From Bacteroidales bacterium (GTDB taxonomy: Bacteria > Bacteroidota > Bacteroidia > Bacteroidales > JAQXIO01): a stretch of DNA of 64,000 bases. The DNA lies in assembly GCA_029007825.1 (NCBI GenBank), contig JAQXIO010000032.1, forward strand, positions 41,109-105,108, read 5' to 3'. Numbering within the stretch: the first letter of the stretch is position 1; each line of letters begins with the position of its first letter. Position numbers and translations under genes: made by a program. Below, piece after piece: positions 27,820-36,657 of the stretch. The notes beneath the pieces were generated by a model. It made no database searches and was not told the origin of the DNA. It saw only the letters and a list, made by a program, of their open reading frames with translations.

Positions 27820-27836
27820 CTCTGTTTTATCGCTTA

Positions 27837-29573
27837 TTACTCCGCATCATCAAATAAAATTTGAATTCTATAAGCTTTAGGATACATAACTACAGAAGTA
27901 TCCATAAGATGATAAACCGTAGTCATCGGTTGATCTCCCACCTTAAAAGAGTTTCTTCCCGATTTATCGATCAAAGCATCGGCAGGCAAATATTTGATAT
28001 CTCCATCTTTTACACCCAGCAACAACGGACCATATATATATTTATGAACTCCCTGCATGGATAAATGATTTTCGGAAGGAAGCGCCTTTGCTATCTGATC
28101 AAATGTAATATCCAGTTTGTCTCCTTTAAAGAAAGAGCCTTTTACTGTGATAAAACCATTGGCAAATGAACTTTCCAAAGCCGCACCATTAAGCATAAGC
28201 TGTTGATGAGATGTCCATTCAGGAACAAAGAATGAAAGCTGAACATCTTTCACATTGTCATCAAATACCAATGTCGCTTTATTATCAAAAGGATAATCGG
28301 TTGAAAGTGTAAATACTGCCGTTTGTTTTCCTAATCGTATAGAATAATCTCCCGCTACAAGATTCGTAAATAAGATGCTATTACCCTTAACGAAAGCCGC
28401 ATACTGGGCAGCCCTTGCAAGACCTTCCCCGCCTCTCATGGAACAACACCAGTGTGACTCCTGATTATCTACGGTTACATCTCTCAACCCATTCGCACCG
28501 CTACATTTCTGAGTACCAAATCCTCCATTTGCTCTTTGTGCAAAACAAATACCATTATAATATATCTTTTGCGCATCATTCAAATATTCGGGATTTCCCG
28601 TCTTTTCCCACAATTGTACAGCACTCATATAAGAATCCACAACAGCACAGGGTTCCGTCCACTGCGGACGTCCGAACCAATTATAATTTTCATAATTTTC
28701 TGTCATTCCGGAAGTCTTGTACGTCTTATAACGGTCTTTTGCCAATTGCAGCAGCTCTTCATTACCAGTTACATCATAATAACGAAGCATTGCTCTTACT
28801 CCTGTAAGAGTAGCATGCGTCTGTGCCTTGATAGCTTCAACATCGACCTTCTTATATAACTCTACGATTTCATCTATAATAGGAAGCAGGTCTTTACGTC
28901 CCGTTATTTCGTACGCCTGAATCAATCCATCCAGAAAAATAAAATCACAGCCAATATCGGTGGAGAGTATCCAACCGTTCATATGTTTTTCTATACGATT
29001 TCCGGCATGTTCTCCTGCATGATCACGTTTTGCAGGATCAATAGGATAATTTTCATGAAATCCTTTGGTAGGAATGGCCAGACTATCAAGCATAGTATTT
29101 AAAATAGCCAGAATTTTTTCATCTTTTTTCCACAAATAATATTCATTTAAAGCCCTGAAAAACCAACCGTGTGAAGACAACTGCTGTTCATCGACCAGAG
29201 AGTCCGGCTGCATATCACCAAAATACCCTCTCTGATTTACCTTTTCCGGAATACGTGCCAGAATTTCATTCAGATATTTAGGTTCACGTCCGGTTGCCTG
29301 AGCCTCCAGTACCAACGCAAGAATCGTCCGGCCCTCTGTATCACCGGGCCACCAAGACGACTCTTCATTCGTAAGAAAAATCTTATCAGGATGGTACTTT
29401 TCTTCTTCCATCCTATCAAAATTACGATGTAAACGGATCTGCAATTCGCCCCCTACCCGAACTTCTGAGAAATCTGCCGGCCTTAGCTTTCCATCGACAG
29501 AAACCGATTCCGATTGCTTACAGGAAAAGAATAGAAGCATTACTGACAAAAAAGCAAACAATAAATGTTTCAT
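27837..29573 (-). CDS. GH127-like (β-L-arabinofuranosidase type) lipoprotein
   Basis: The 578-residue protein begins with a lipoprotein signal (lipobox LFFSC), so it is anchored in a membrane. The body is an (α/α)6-barrel followed by β-sandwich regions, as in DUF1680/GH127. The zinc-thiolate site of the family is recognisable: Glu-x-Cys in WTEPCAVVDS and the Cys pair in HWCCSMRGG, the second motif holding the proposed nucleophile. Related families GH137/142/146 are alternatives, so the sugar specificity is uncertain, but an arabinofuranose-type glycoside is plausible. It follows pepD by 30 nt on the same strand. No SusC/SusD pair is in the window. Confidence 0.78.
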   Translation of the reverse strand: MKHLLFAFLSVMLLFFSCKQSESVSVDGKLRPADFSEVRVGGELQIRLHRNFDRMEEEKYHPDKIFLTNEESSWWPGDTEGRTILALVLEAQATGREPKYLNEILARIPEKVNQRGYFGDMQPDSLVDEQQLSSHGWFFRALNEYYLWKKDEKILAILNTMLDSLAIPTKGFHENYPIDPAKRDHAGEHAGNRIEKHMNGWILSTDIGCDFIFLDGLIQAYEITGRKDLLPIIDEIVELYKKVDVEAIKAQTHATLTGVRAMLRYYDVTGNEELLQLAKDRYKTYKTSGMTENYENYNWFGRPQWTEPCAVVDSYMSAVQLWEKTGNPEYLNDAQKIYYNGICFAQRANGGFGTQKCSGANGLRDVTVDNQESHWCCSMRGGEGLARAAQYAAFVKGNSILFTNLVAGDYSIRLGKQTAVFTLSTDYPFDNKATLVFDDNVKDVQLSFFVPEWTSHQQLMLNGAALESSFANGFITVKGSFFKGDKLDITFDQIAKALPSENHLSMQGVHKYIYGPLLLGVKDGDIKYLPADALIDKSGRNSFKVGDQPMTTVYHLMDTSVVMYPKAYRIQILFDDAE

Positions 29574-29603
29574 TAGGGTAAAATTTAGTAATTCAATTTA
29601 TGT

Positions 29604-31085
29604 TTATTGTGTAACTTCATACATTCTTTCCGGAATCCATGCTAATAAAAAAATCAGAAAATCCCAAAATCTGCCGACGGAAGAAACCGAAACCTTTTCT
29701 CCCGGAGAATGAGGATATAAAATTGTGGGCCCTATTGCAATCATCTGTATATCGGGTAATAACTGATTCAATATGCCACATTCAAGTCCCGCATGCATAA
29801 CTTCAGCCGTCGATTCTTTGTTAAACAACGTTTGATAAGCTTTTAAAGCTATTTGTTTAAAATCAGAATCAGAAGGAGTCCATTCGGGATAATCCGTTCC
29901 ATACTCAACTTTTGCACCAGCCAGAGAAAAAAGGCTTTCTATAGATGAACAGGCCGCATATCTTTTGCTTCCTGAACAACTCCTCTCCAGAAATTTAATC
30001 TTTATCAAACCGGACGAAGTATTTATTATTCCCAGATTCGAAGAGGTCTCTACGGTATTTGCAAAACCGTTCAACATTCCAAGCACACCGTTATGAGCCG
30101 CTTCCACCGCATTAATCAAATCGTCCTGAATTGCTTCCGGTATTAAAAATTCCGGAAGAGAGACAATTGCAGCCTCAAAAGATAACGAATCTTCTATACC
30201 TCGATATTCTTCAATAAACATATCCCTGAAATCGGCAACCAGTTCCCAGAAAGGTTCTCCGTTATCAGCCGGAATTGTTACAACAGCCTTTGCAGTGCGA
30301 GGAATAGCATTACGAGCGTTTCCTCCACAAAAAGAAGCCAATCTGGCTCCATAATTAACGACAGCCTCTTTTAAAAAACGATTCATCAGCTTCAGTGCAT
30401 TCGCCCGCCCCAAGTGAATATCAACACCGGAGTGCCCTCCTTTTAACCCGGATAAAACAATTTCTACAGCAATATCTCCTTCGGGAATAAATAAATCGTC
30501 CTTATATTGAAATGATATATCCAGGTCCGTACCTCCTGCACATCCGACACATATTTTACCTTCTTCTTCGAAATCCGTATTAATCAGCAACTCTCCTTTC
30601 AAAAAAGAAGAATCCAAGGCCGAAACGCCGATCATTCCTACTTCTTCATCAACAGTAAAAAGAGCTTCTATAGCACCATGTTTTATCTCGTTTGAGGCAA
30701 GAACAGCAAGAATCGCTGCAACTCCAATACCATTATCAGCGCCTAAAGAAGTCCCCTCCGCCATCACATAATCATTACCGGTCTTAAGAAGAAGAGGATC
30801 TGTAAAAAAATCAATATCCACGCTCTCTTCTTTCTGACAAACCATATCCAGATGCGCCTGTAAAATTACAGCCTTACGATCCTCGTATCCGGGCATTGCT
30901 GGTTTCCGGATCACAAAATTTCCTGTTTTATCGTTTTTATAATCCAAATTATGTTTTGAACAAAAGTTTTTCAGGTAAGCACTGACTGGCCCCATATGCC
31001 CGGTAGGACGAGGTAACTTCGTTAACTCATTAAAATAATACCAAAGCTGTTCAGGATAAAGTTCTTTCAGAGTTCCCATCTTCAT
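29604..31085 (-). CDS. pepD: Cytosolic aminoacyl-histidine dipeptidase (M20)
   Basis: PepD hydrolyses Xaa-His and other dipeptides. It has 493 residues from the ATG at 31085; the frame also opens with a TTG at 31088, and another ATG (MGTLKELYP) is two codons in. The M20C metal site is intact: LQAHLDMVCQ, SLGADNGIGVA and the general base in FTVDEEVGM; later CVGCAGGTD and a C-terminal HAGLECGIL. No signal peptide is present. It starts right behind the stop of the flippase-like gene and is followed by the GH127-like lipoprotein, suggesting a three-gene transcript. Confidence 0.93.
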   Translation of the reverse strand: MKMGTLKELYPEQLWYYFNELTKLPRPTGHMGPVSAYLKNFCSKHNLDYKNDKTGNFVIRKPAMPGYEDRKAVILQAHLDMVCQKEESVDIDFFTDPLLLKTGNDYVMAEGTSLGADNGIGVAAILAVLASNEIKHGAIEALFTVDEEVGMIGVSALDSSFLKGELLINTDFEEEGKICVGCAGGTDLDISFQYKDDLFIPEGDIAVEIVLSGLKGGHSGVDIHLGRANALKLMNRFLKEAVVNYGARLASFCGGNARNAIPRTAKAVVTIPADNGEPFWELVADFRDMFIEEYRGIEDSLSFEAAIVSLPEFLIPEAIQDDLINAVEAAHNGVLGMLNGFANTVETSSNLGIINTSSGLIKIKFLERSCSGSKRYAACSSIESLFSLAGAKVEYGTDYPEWTPSDSDFKQIALKAYQTLFNKESTAEVMHAGLECGILNQLLPDIQMIAIGPTILYPHSPGEKVSVSSVGRFWDFLIFLLAWIPERMYEVTQ

Positions 31086-31089
31086 CAAT

Positions 31090-32082
31090 TTATTTGGATT
31101 TATAAAAAACCGGTAAAGCTATTACCGCCAAAAGACCCGTCAACGCGATCCAAAGCGTTTGTAAGGTATGAACTATCAAAGCGAACGCCGCAGCATCCGA
31201 CTGCTGTATTCCTAAAGAAGTAAGCCCCAATATAACAACAAAATGCCACGGGCCTATAGCTCCCTGCACCGGAACAGCTACACTTATACATGTCAATACA
31301 AATACAAACAGACCATATACCGGAGATAACGCTTCAGTAAAACCGAATGCAAAAAAAGTAATATAAAAATAGAGAAAATAACCCAGCCATATTCCAATCG
31401 TATAAAATAAAAATAACCATTTATGCTCCATAGCCCAGAAAGAACGGAATCCCGTAAGAACATTCAGCATAAATGTTTTAATACGTATAAAAAAAGAAGA
31501 TCGATGCGTCATTTTTACCAATATCCACAATATAAGCAGAACAACGATAAATACTGCCGTAAATAATAAGATCTTTTCAACCGTAATATCGGAAATAAAA
31601 GGAATTTTACCTTTAAATATGGAAAAATAGAAACGGGGTGACATACAAAACGATGCCAATAACAAAAACAAGACTGCAATAGTGTCGTAAAGCCGATCGA
31701 CCAAAAGAGTACCTAAAACCTTCGAAAACGGAATATTTTCATATTTGGAAACAACTCCACAGCGCCAAATTTCCCCGATACGAGGCAATACCAGGTTTAC
31801 GGCATAATTACCCCATACGGATAAAATCAACATCCAGCGTTTTGTCTTATACCCCAAAGGATTTATAAGCAATTGCCACCGGAGTCCCCTTATCATATTT
31901 GCTCCCAAACCGAAGATTAAAGAAAGCAATAAGAATTCATAACGCACACCGGAATTTACAACTTTCCAGATGCTGCTGAACTCAATATCTTTGTAGATAT
32001 ACCACAAAAGCAAGCCCCCCAGTAATAAAGGCAAAAAAACTTTTATTATTGAAACTGAGACTTTCTTTATTTTTGACGACAT
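31090..32082 (-). CDS. Lysylphosphatidylglycerol-synthase TM-like / flippase-like membrane protein (UPF0104)
   Basis: From the ATG at 32082 (MSSKIKKVSVS) the protein has 330 residues and about eight membrane segments. The family motif LRGLRWQLLINPLGYKTKR and later RIGEIWRCGVVSKYE and VPVQGAIGPWHF are visible. The frame stays open 57 codons upstream to 32253, but that would run into rsmA and past the -7 box at 32131-32138. Members are called flippase-like or LPG_synthase_TM; without the soluble LysPG synthase domain, the enzyme activity is not expected. The transported lipid is unknown. Confidence 0.8.
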   Translation of the reverse strand: MSSKIKKVSVSIIKVFLPLLLGGLLLWYIYKDIEFSSIWKVVNSGVRYEFLLLSLIFGLGANMIRGLRWQLLINPLGYKTKRWMLILSVWGNYAVNLVLPRIGEIWRCGVVSKYENIPFSKVLGTLLVDRLYDTIAVLFLLLASFCMSPRFYFSIFKGKIPFISDITVEKILLFTAVFIVVLLILWILVKMTHRSSFFIRIKTFMLNVLTGFRSFWAMEHKWLFLFYTIGIWLGYFLYFYITFFAFGFTEALSPVYGLFVFVLTCISVAVPVQGAIGPWHFVVILGLTSLGIQQSDAAAFALIVHTLQTLWIALTGLLAVIALPVFYKSK

Positions 32083-32106
32083 AAGATGACCTTCAACTTT
32101 TTTAAG

Positions 32107-32114
32107 TACTTTTG
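32107..32114 (+). promoter_or_regulatory. -7 box of rsmA-mgtE
   Basis: TACTTTTG (TAnnTTTG) lies about 60 nt before the rsmA ATG, in the intergenic region shared with the divergent flippase-like gene. Confidence 0.45.
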
Positions 32115-32130
32115 TCTTGTATATACTGTA

Positions 32131-32138
32131 CAAAGATA
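32131..32138 (-). promoter_or_regulatory. -7 box of the flippase-pepD-GH127 unit
   Basis: The minus strand reads TATCTTTG; the predicted start near 32124 lies about 42 nt before the ATG at 32082. It faces and overlaps the rsmA promoter region. Confidence 0.5.
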
Positions 32139-32174
32139 AACATATTTGGGAAGAAACTTTAATTGCACAAAATA

Positions 32175-32972
32175 ATGATGAACCGCGTAAAACCGAAAAA
32201 AGCGCTAGGGCAACATTTTCTAAAAGATTTGGATATAGCCGAACGCATAGCATCCACTTTAGATGCCTATATCGGGATGCCGGTTCTTGAGATCGGTCCG
32301 GGAACCGGAGTCCTCACCCAGTTCCTTTTAAAAAAAAGACACGATGTGACGGTTGTGGAACTCGATATGGAGTCCGTACAATATCTGGAAGAGCATTTTG
32401 AAGTTCTTAAAGGCCGAATTCTCCCTGCCGATTTTCTCCAATTAAATTTAAATGAGCTTTTTAACACTCCATTCTGTGTAATCGGTAATTACCCTTACAA
32501 TATATCCAGTCAGATTTTTTTTAAAGTACTGGATTATAAAGATCTAATACCCTGTTGTTCCGGAATGATACAAAAAGAGGTTGCCGAACGGCTTGCTTCC
32601 GGTCCCGGGAAAAAAAGTTATGGAATCATCAGCGTACTGCTACAGGCATGGTATGATATCGAATATCTTTTTACTGTCGATGAAACGGTTTTCACCCCTC
32701 CCCCGAAAGTAAAATCGGCAGTAATACGTATGACCAGAAACAGCCGCACATCGCTAAGCTGTAACGAAGTGTTATTTAAACAAGTTATTAAAACTTCATT
32801 TAATCAGAGAAGGAAAACGCTTCGCAATTCCCTGAAAGCAATGCTGGGAAAAGAGAATGAATGTTTCAGACTCCCTGTCTTTGACAAACGTCCTGAACAG
32901 TTGTCAGTTCCGCAATTCGAAGAATTAACCAATATTGTAGAAACCCACCTTCCAAAAGATCTACAAGTATGA
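32175..32972 (+). CDS. rsmA: 16S rRNA dimethyladenosine transferase (KsgA)
   Basis: RsmA dimethylates A1518 and A1519 of 16S rRNA. From the ATG at 32175 it has 265 residues (an ATG follows directly at 32178; the frame also reaches a TTG at 32163). The SAM-binding motif LEIGPGTGVLTQFL follows the N-terminal KKALGQHFLKD. The catalytic motif is NYPYNIS (family N-[LI]-P-Y), and FTPPPKVKSAVIRM and FNQRRKTLRN are typical. Its stop overlaps the mgtE start by 4 nt. Confidence 0.95.
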   Translation: MMNRVKPKKALGQHFLKDLDIAERIASTLDAYIGMPVLEIGPGTGVLTQFLLKKRHDVTVVELDMESVQYLEEHFEVLKGRILPADFLQLNLNELFNTPFCVIGNYPYNISSQIFFKVLDYKDLIPCCSGMIQKEVAERLASGPGKKSYGIISVLLQAWYDIEYLFTVDETVFTPPPKVKSAVIRMTRNSRTSLSCNEVLFKQVIKTSFNQRRKTLRNSLKAMLGKENECFRLPVFDKRPEQLSVPQFEELTNIVETHLPKDLQV

Positions 32973-34321
32973 CCGACATCAACAGATATGACCCGGAAAT
33001 AATTCGTGAAATGATCCAAAACAAAGAGGATCAATCACTAATCAAATATTTAGACTCGCTGCACCCCGCCGATATTGCCGAACTATATTCAGAACTAGAG
33101 ATAGACGAAGTGAAATATCTTCATCATCTACTTGACGATGAAAAAGCTGCAGATGTCCTGGTCGAAATGGACGAAGACGACAGGGCCAATCTCCTTAAAG
33201 AACTTCCGAACGAAGTAATCGCCAAACGCTTCGTTGATAATATGGATACGGACGATGCCGTCGAACTTATCCGTATACTGGATGAGGAATCCCAAGAAGA
33301 GGTACTTTCCCATATGGAAGATATCGAACAGGCGGGAGATATCGTCGATCTTCTCAAATACGACGAAGACACTGCCGGTGGATTGATGGGCACCGAAATG
33401 ATTGTCGTAAACGAGAATTGGAGTATGCCCCAATCCGTAGATGAAATGCGAAAGCAAGCTGAAGAGGTCGATCAGATTTACTATGTTTATGTCGTTGACG
33501 ACGATTTCCGTTTGAAGGGTGTCCTACCGATTAAAACAATGCTTACCAGCCCTTCCGTATCGAAAATCAAACACGTGATGAGTAAAGATCCCATTTCAGT
33601 AAAGGTAGACGAGAGCATAGAAACAGTAACTCAGGTAATCGATAAATATGACTTGGTAGCCATTCCGGTCGTTGACAGTATCGGAAGGTTGGTCGGAAGA
33701 ATTACAGTCGATGATGTAATCGATGAAATTAATGAACAACATGATCGCGATTATCAATTAGCTTCGGGTATTTCGCAAGACGTAGAAAGTGGAGATAATG
33801 TTTTTCTCCAGACTGCTGCACGATTACCTTGGTTATTGATCGGAATGGTAGGTGGCCTGAGCAACTCTTTTATTTTAGGTGTATTCGAAAATAATTTTAT
33901 TGCCAATCCCAAAATGGCACTTTTCATTCCTCTTATCGGAGGAACAGGAGGAAATGTCGGTATCCAATCCTCGGCTATTGTGGTTCAGGGACTTGCCAAT
34001 AATACATTAAATGCAAAAAACGCATGGGAGCAGGTTCTTAAAGAAGCTACTGTCTCTCTCATTAATGCAAGCATCATATCCCTAGTCGTTTTCTTATACA
34101 ATTATTTTACAATGGGACAGTCAACGGTTACGACCTCCGTCTCTCTCGCTCTGTTTGCCGTAGTCATGTTCGCTTCCATTTTCGGAACAATCGTTCCCTT
34201 AACCCTGGATAAATTAAAAATAGACCCTGCAATTGCAACCGGTCCCTTTATCACCATTTCGAACGATATTATCGGAATGCTGATTTATATGTGGATTGTA
34301 TCTCTACTTACTTTTGGATAA
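32969..34321 (+). CDS. mgtE: Magnesium transporter MgtE
   Basis: MgtE is a Mg2+ channel gated by cytosolic Mg2+. The 450-residue protein has the acidic MgtE N-domain (about 1-125, e.g. LHPADIAELYSEL and LLDDEKAADVLVEMDEDDR), a pair of CBS domains (about 130-255) and five C-terminal membrane helices (about 285-450) with PLIGGTGGNVGIQSSAIVV at the pore. It is coupled to rsmA by ATGA. No Mg2+ riboswitch is seen upstream, and none would fit, because the gene lies inside an operon. Confidence 0.93.
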   Translation: MTDINRYDPEIIREMIQNKEDQSLIKYLDSLHPADIAELYSELEIDEVKYLHHLLDDEKAADVLVEMDEDDRANLLKELPNEVIAKRFVDNMDTDDAVELIRILDEESQEEVLSHMEDIEQAGDIVDLLKYDEDTAGGLMGTEMIVVNENWSMPQSVDEMRKQAEEVDQIYYVYVVDDDFRLKGVLPIKTMLTSPSVSKIKHVMSKDPISVKVDESIETVTQVIDKYDLVAIPVVDSIGRLVGRITVDDVIDEINEQHDRDYQLASGISQDVESGDNVFLQTAARLPWLLIGMVGGLSNSFILGVFENNFIANPKMALFIPLIGGTGGNVGIQSSAIVVQGLANNTLNAKNAWEQVLKEATVSLINASIISLVVFLYNYFTMGQSTVTTSVSLALFAVVMFASIFGTIVPLTLDKLKIDPAIATGPFITISNDIIGMLIYMWIVSLLTFG

Positions 34322-34404
34322 ATAATCCCGTATAAATATCGCCAAAACAATATTTGCAATTCTCATTTTTTGAAGAATCCCCTCAAAAAAATGGAAAAAA
34401 TTAC

Positions 34405-34412
34405 TATTTTTG
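34405..34412 (+). promoter_or_regulatory. -7 box of the oadGAB operon
   Basis: TATTTTTG (TAnnTTTG) lies 76 nt upstream of the oadG ATG at 34489. No -33 box is found at canonical spacing. Confidence 0.45.
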
Positions 34413-34488
34413 CATGTATTGTAAATTAGAGGGTATATGGCTCGTTTACAAATTAACATCGGTTTTACTAACATTTAAAGAAAGCAAC

Positions 34489-34749
34489 ATGGAAAACATC
34501 GGTATGGGATTTATGCTTATGATAGTCGGAATGACAACCGTTTTCGCCATCCTTTTACTTATCATCTGCATCGCCCAGCAATTAATTCGATTCGTTAATA
34601 AATACATTCCGGAAGAAATAGCGGAGAATAAGAACAATACCTCTGCCACTCCGACCCTTTCCCCTCGTAAAGTAGCAGCTATAACCTCTGCAGTCAGCAT
34701 AATAACCAATGGAAAAGGACGAATCGTCACCATTGAAAAACTTAAGTAA
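34489..34749 (+). CDS. oadG: Sodium-pump decarboxylase γ subunit (OadG)
   Basis: This is the small membrane anchor of a biotin-dependent Na+-pumping decarboxylase. From the ATG at 34489 it has 86 residues; the longer frame from 34354 has no family support and spans the promoter. It has one membrane helix (about residues 5-32, MGFMLMIVGMTTVFAILLL), then a linker and a C-terminal ITNGKGRIVTIEKLK typical of OadG. It is followed by the α and β subunits, completing the complex. Confidence 0.85.
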   Translation: MENIGMGFMLMIVGMTTVFAILLLIICIAQQLIRFVNKYIPEEIAENKNNTSATPTLSPRKVAAITSAVSIITNGKGRIVTIEKLK

Positions 34750-34788
34750 GCTATCCGAATTTTGTAATCAAAAAGTCAATCAATCCAT

Positions 34789-36651
34789 ATGAAAAGAGAA
34801 ATAAAATTCAGCCTCGTGTTCAGAGACATGTGGCAATCGGCCGGAAAATATGTTCCCACCGTTGATCAATTAATGAAAGTTGCTCCCGAAATTATCAAAA
34901 TGGGATGTTTTGCCCGCGTTGAAACCAACGGTGGAGGATTCGAACAAGTTAATCTTCTGTTTGGCGAAAACCCGAATAAGGCTGTGCGCCAATGGACAAA
35001 ACCTTTCCACGATGCCGGAATTCAAACACATATGCTTGACCGTGGCTTGAACGGCCTCCGCATGAGTCCTGTTTCAGACGATGTCCGTCAACTATTTTAC
35101 AAAGTAAAAAAAGCACAGGGTACAGATATTACCCGTACTTTCTGCGGATTAAACGATATCCGGAATATTGCTCCTTCTATCAAACATGCCAAAGCTGCCG
35201 GCATGATTTCACAATGTGCACTAAGTATAACACATTCACCCATTCATACGGTCGATTATTATACAAACATGGCATTTAAGCTTATCGAGCTCGGAGCAGA
35301 TGAAATTTGTGTAAAAGATATGGCCGGGATAGGACGCCCTGTTTCTCTCGGAAAAATCGTAAAAAATATCAAAGACAAATATCCGGATATTGTAATACAA
35401 TACCATAGCCATGCAGGTCCGGGATTTTCTGTTGCTTCTATCCTCGAGGTTTGTAATGCAGGTTGCGATATCATCGATGTTGGTATGGAACCATTATCCT
35501 GGGGTACAGGACATGCCGATTTACTGACAGTACAGGCCATGTTGAAGGATGCAGGATACTCTGTTCCTGAAGTTAATATGGAAGCCTATATGAGAGTCCG
35601 TTCTCTGATTCAGGAATTTATGGACGACTTCTTAGGACTCTACATCAGTCCTAAAAACCGATTGATGAACTCATTGCTTATCGGCCCGGGTCTGCCAGGC
35701 GGTATGATGGGTAGTTTGATGGCTGACCTTGAAACCAATTTGGAAAGCCTGAATAAATACAACCAGAAAAATAACAAGCCTCTCATCACTCAGGATGAAC
35801 TTCTGATCAAATTGTTCGATGAAGTCGCTTATGTTTGGCCCAAACTGGGTTATCCTCCACTGGTAACACCTTTCAGCCAGTACGTTAAAAATATCGCATT
35901 GATGAACGTATCACAAATGCTTAGAGGAAAAGAACGCTGGGGAATGATTGCCGATGATATCTGGGACATGATACTTGGAAAAGCAGGTCAGCTGCCTGGA
36001 CCGTTAGCTCCTGAAATCATTGAAAAAGCGAAAAACGAAGGAAGAGAATTTTTTACAGGAAATCCACAGGACAACTACCCTGATGTATTGCCCAAATTCC
36101 GGCAGATGATGACCGAAAAAGGATGGGAATTCGGAGAAGACGATGAAGAACTTTTCGAATATGCCATGCATCCGGCTCAATACGAAGCATACAAATCAGG
36201 AAAAGCAAAAGAAGATTTCCTTGCCGACGTAGCTAAAAAGAAAGCAGCAAAAGACGCTCCTGCACAAAATTCAATTTCATCTAAACAAGAGCCTCAGGTT
36301 CTTACCGTTGACGTTGAAGGTGAAAAATTCAAAGTAGTAGTGGCATTCGGAGAAAACGCAAATACACAAACGGGATCTGCGTCTGAAACAAAAACAGCAA
36401 CTACCCCTTCTAACGGAGAAAGCAAAGAAGTTATAGCTCCTCTTGAAGGAAAATTCTTCCTTACTAAGAATGCCTCTGAAAAGGCTGTACAAATTGGTGA
36501 TATGGTAAAAAAAGGTGATACTTTATGCTACATAGAAGCAATGAAAACCTATAATGCCATAAAATCTGAGTTTGACGGAAAAGTGGTTGATATATGCCTC
36601 TCAAACGGAGAGGCCGTATCGGAAGATGATGTCATAATTAAAATTCAATAA
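34789..36651 (+). CDS. oadA: Oxaloacetate/pyruvate carboxyltransferase subunit with biotinyl domain (OadA-like)
   Basis: The 620-residue α subunit transfers CO2 from oxaloacetate to biotin. The N-terminal TIM-barrel carboxyltransferase (about 1-300) starts FSLVFRDMWQSAG and has KDMAGIGRP and QYHSHAGPG, with the metal-binding His pair. A PYC_OADA middle domain spans about 300-465. A linker of low complexity (about 480-545) precedes the C-terminal biotinyl domain, with the biotinylated Lys586 in EAMKT. It lies between oadG and oadB. A pyruvate carboxylase subunit B is the alternative name, but the adjacent β and γ subunits make a Na+-pumping decarboxylase the better call. Confidence 0.92.
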   Translation: MKREIKFSLVFRDMWQSAGKYVPTVDQLMKVAPEIIKMGCFARVETNGGGFEQVNLLFGENPNKAVRQWTKPFHDAGIQTHMLDRGLNGLRMSPVSDDVRQLFYKVKKAQGTDITRTFCGLNDIRNIAPSIKHAKAAGMISQCALSITHSPIHTVDYYTNMAFKLIELGADEICVKDMAGIGRPVSLGKIVKNIKDKYPDIVIQYHSHAGPGFSVASILEVCNAGCDIIDVGMEPLSWGTGHADLLTVQAMLKDAGYSVPEVNMEAYMRVRSLIQEFMDDFLGLYISPKNRLMNSLLIGPGLPGGMMGSLMADLETNLESLNKYNQKNNKPLITQDELLIKLFDEVAYVWPKLGYPPLVTPFSQYVKNIALMNVSQMLRGKERWGMIADDIWDMILGKAGQLPGPLAPEIIEKAKNEGREFFTGNPQDNYPDVLPKFRQMMTEKGWEFGEDDEELFEYAMHPAQYEAYKSGKAKEDFLADVAKKKAAKDAPAQNSISSKQEPQVLTVDVEGEKFKVVVAFGENANTQTGSASETKTATTPSNGESKEVIAPLEGKFFLTKNASEKAVQIGDMVKKGDTLCYIEAMKTYNAIKSEFDGKVVDICLSNGEAVSEDDVIIKIQ

Positions 36652-36657
36652 AAGATT

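Noticed and set aside
28415..28859. Two plus-strand frames of 107-130 residues
   Set aside because: They are antisense shadows of the GH127-like gene, with His/Ser-rich nonsense composition.
32083..32253. N-terminal extension of the flippase-like protein
   Set aside because: It would run over the divergent rsmA start and its own promoter.
33124..33457. Ser-rich minus-strand frames of 89-109 residues
   Set aside because: They are shadows of the acidic codons of mgtE.
34354..34488. N-terminal extension of oadG
   Set aside because: It spans the promoter box, has no family similarity, and the typical single-helix start is at 34489.
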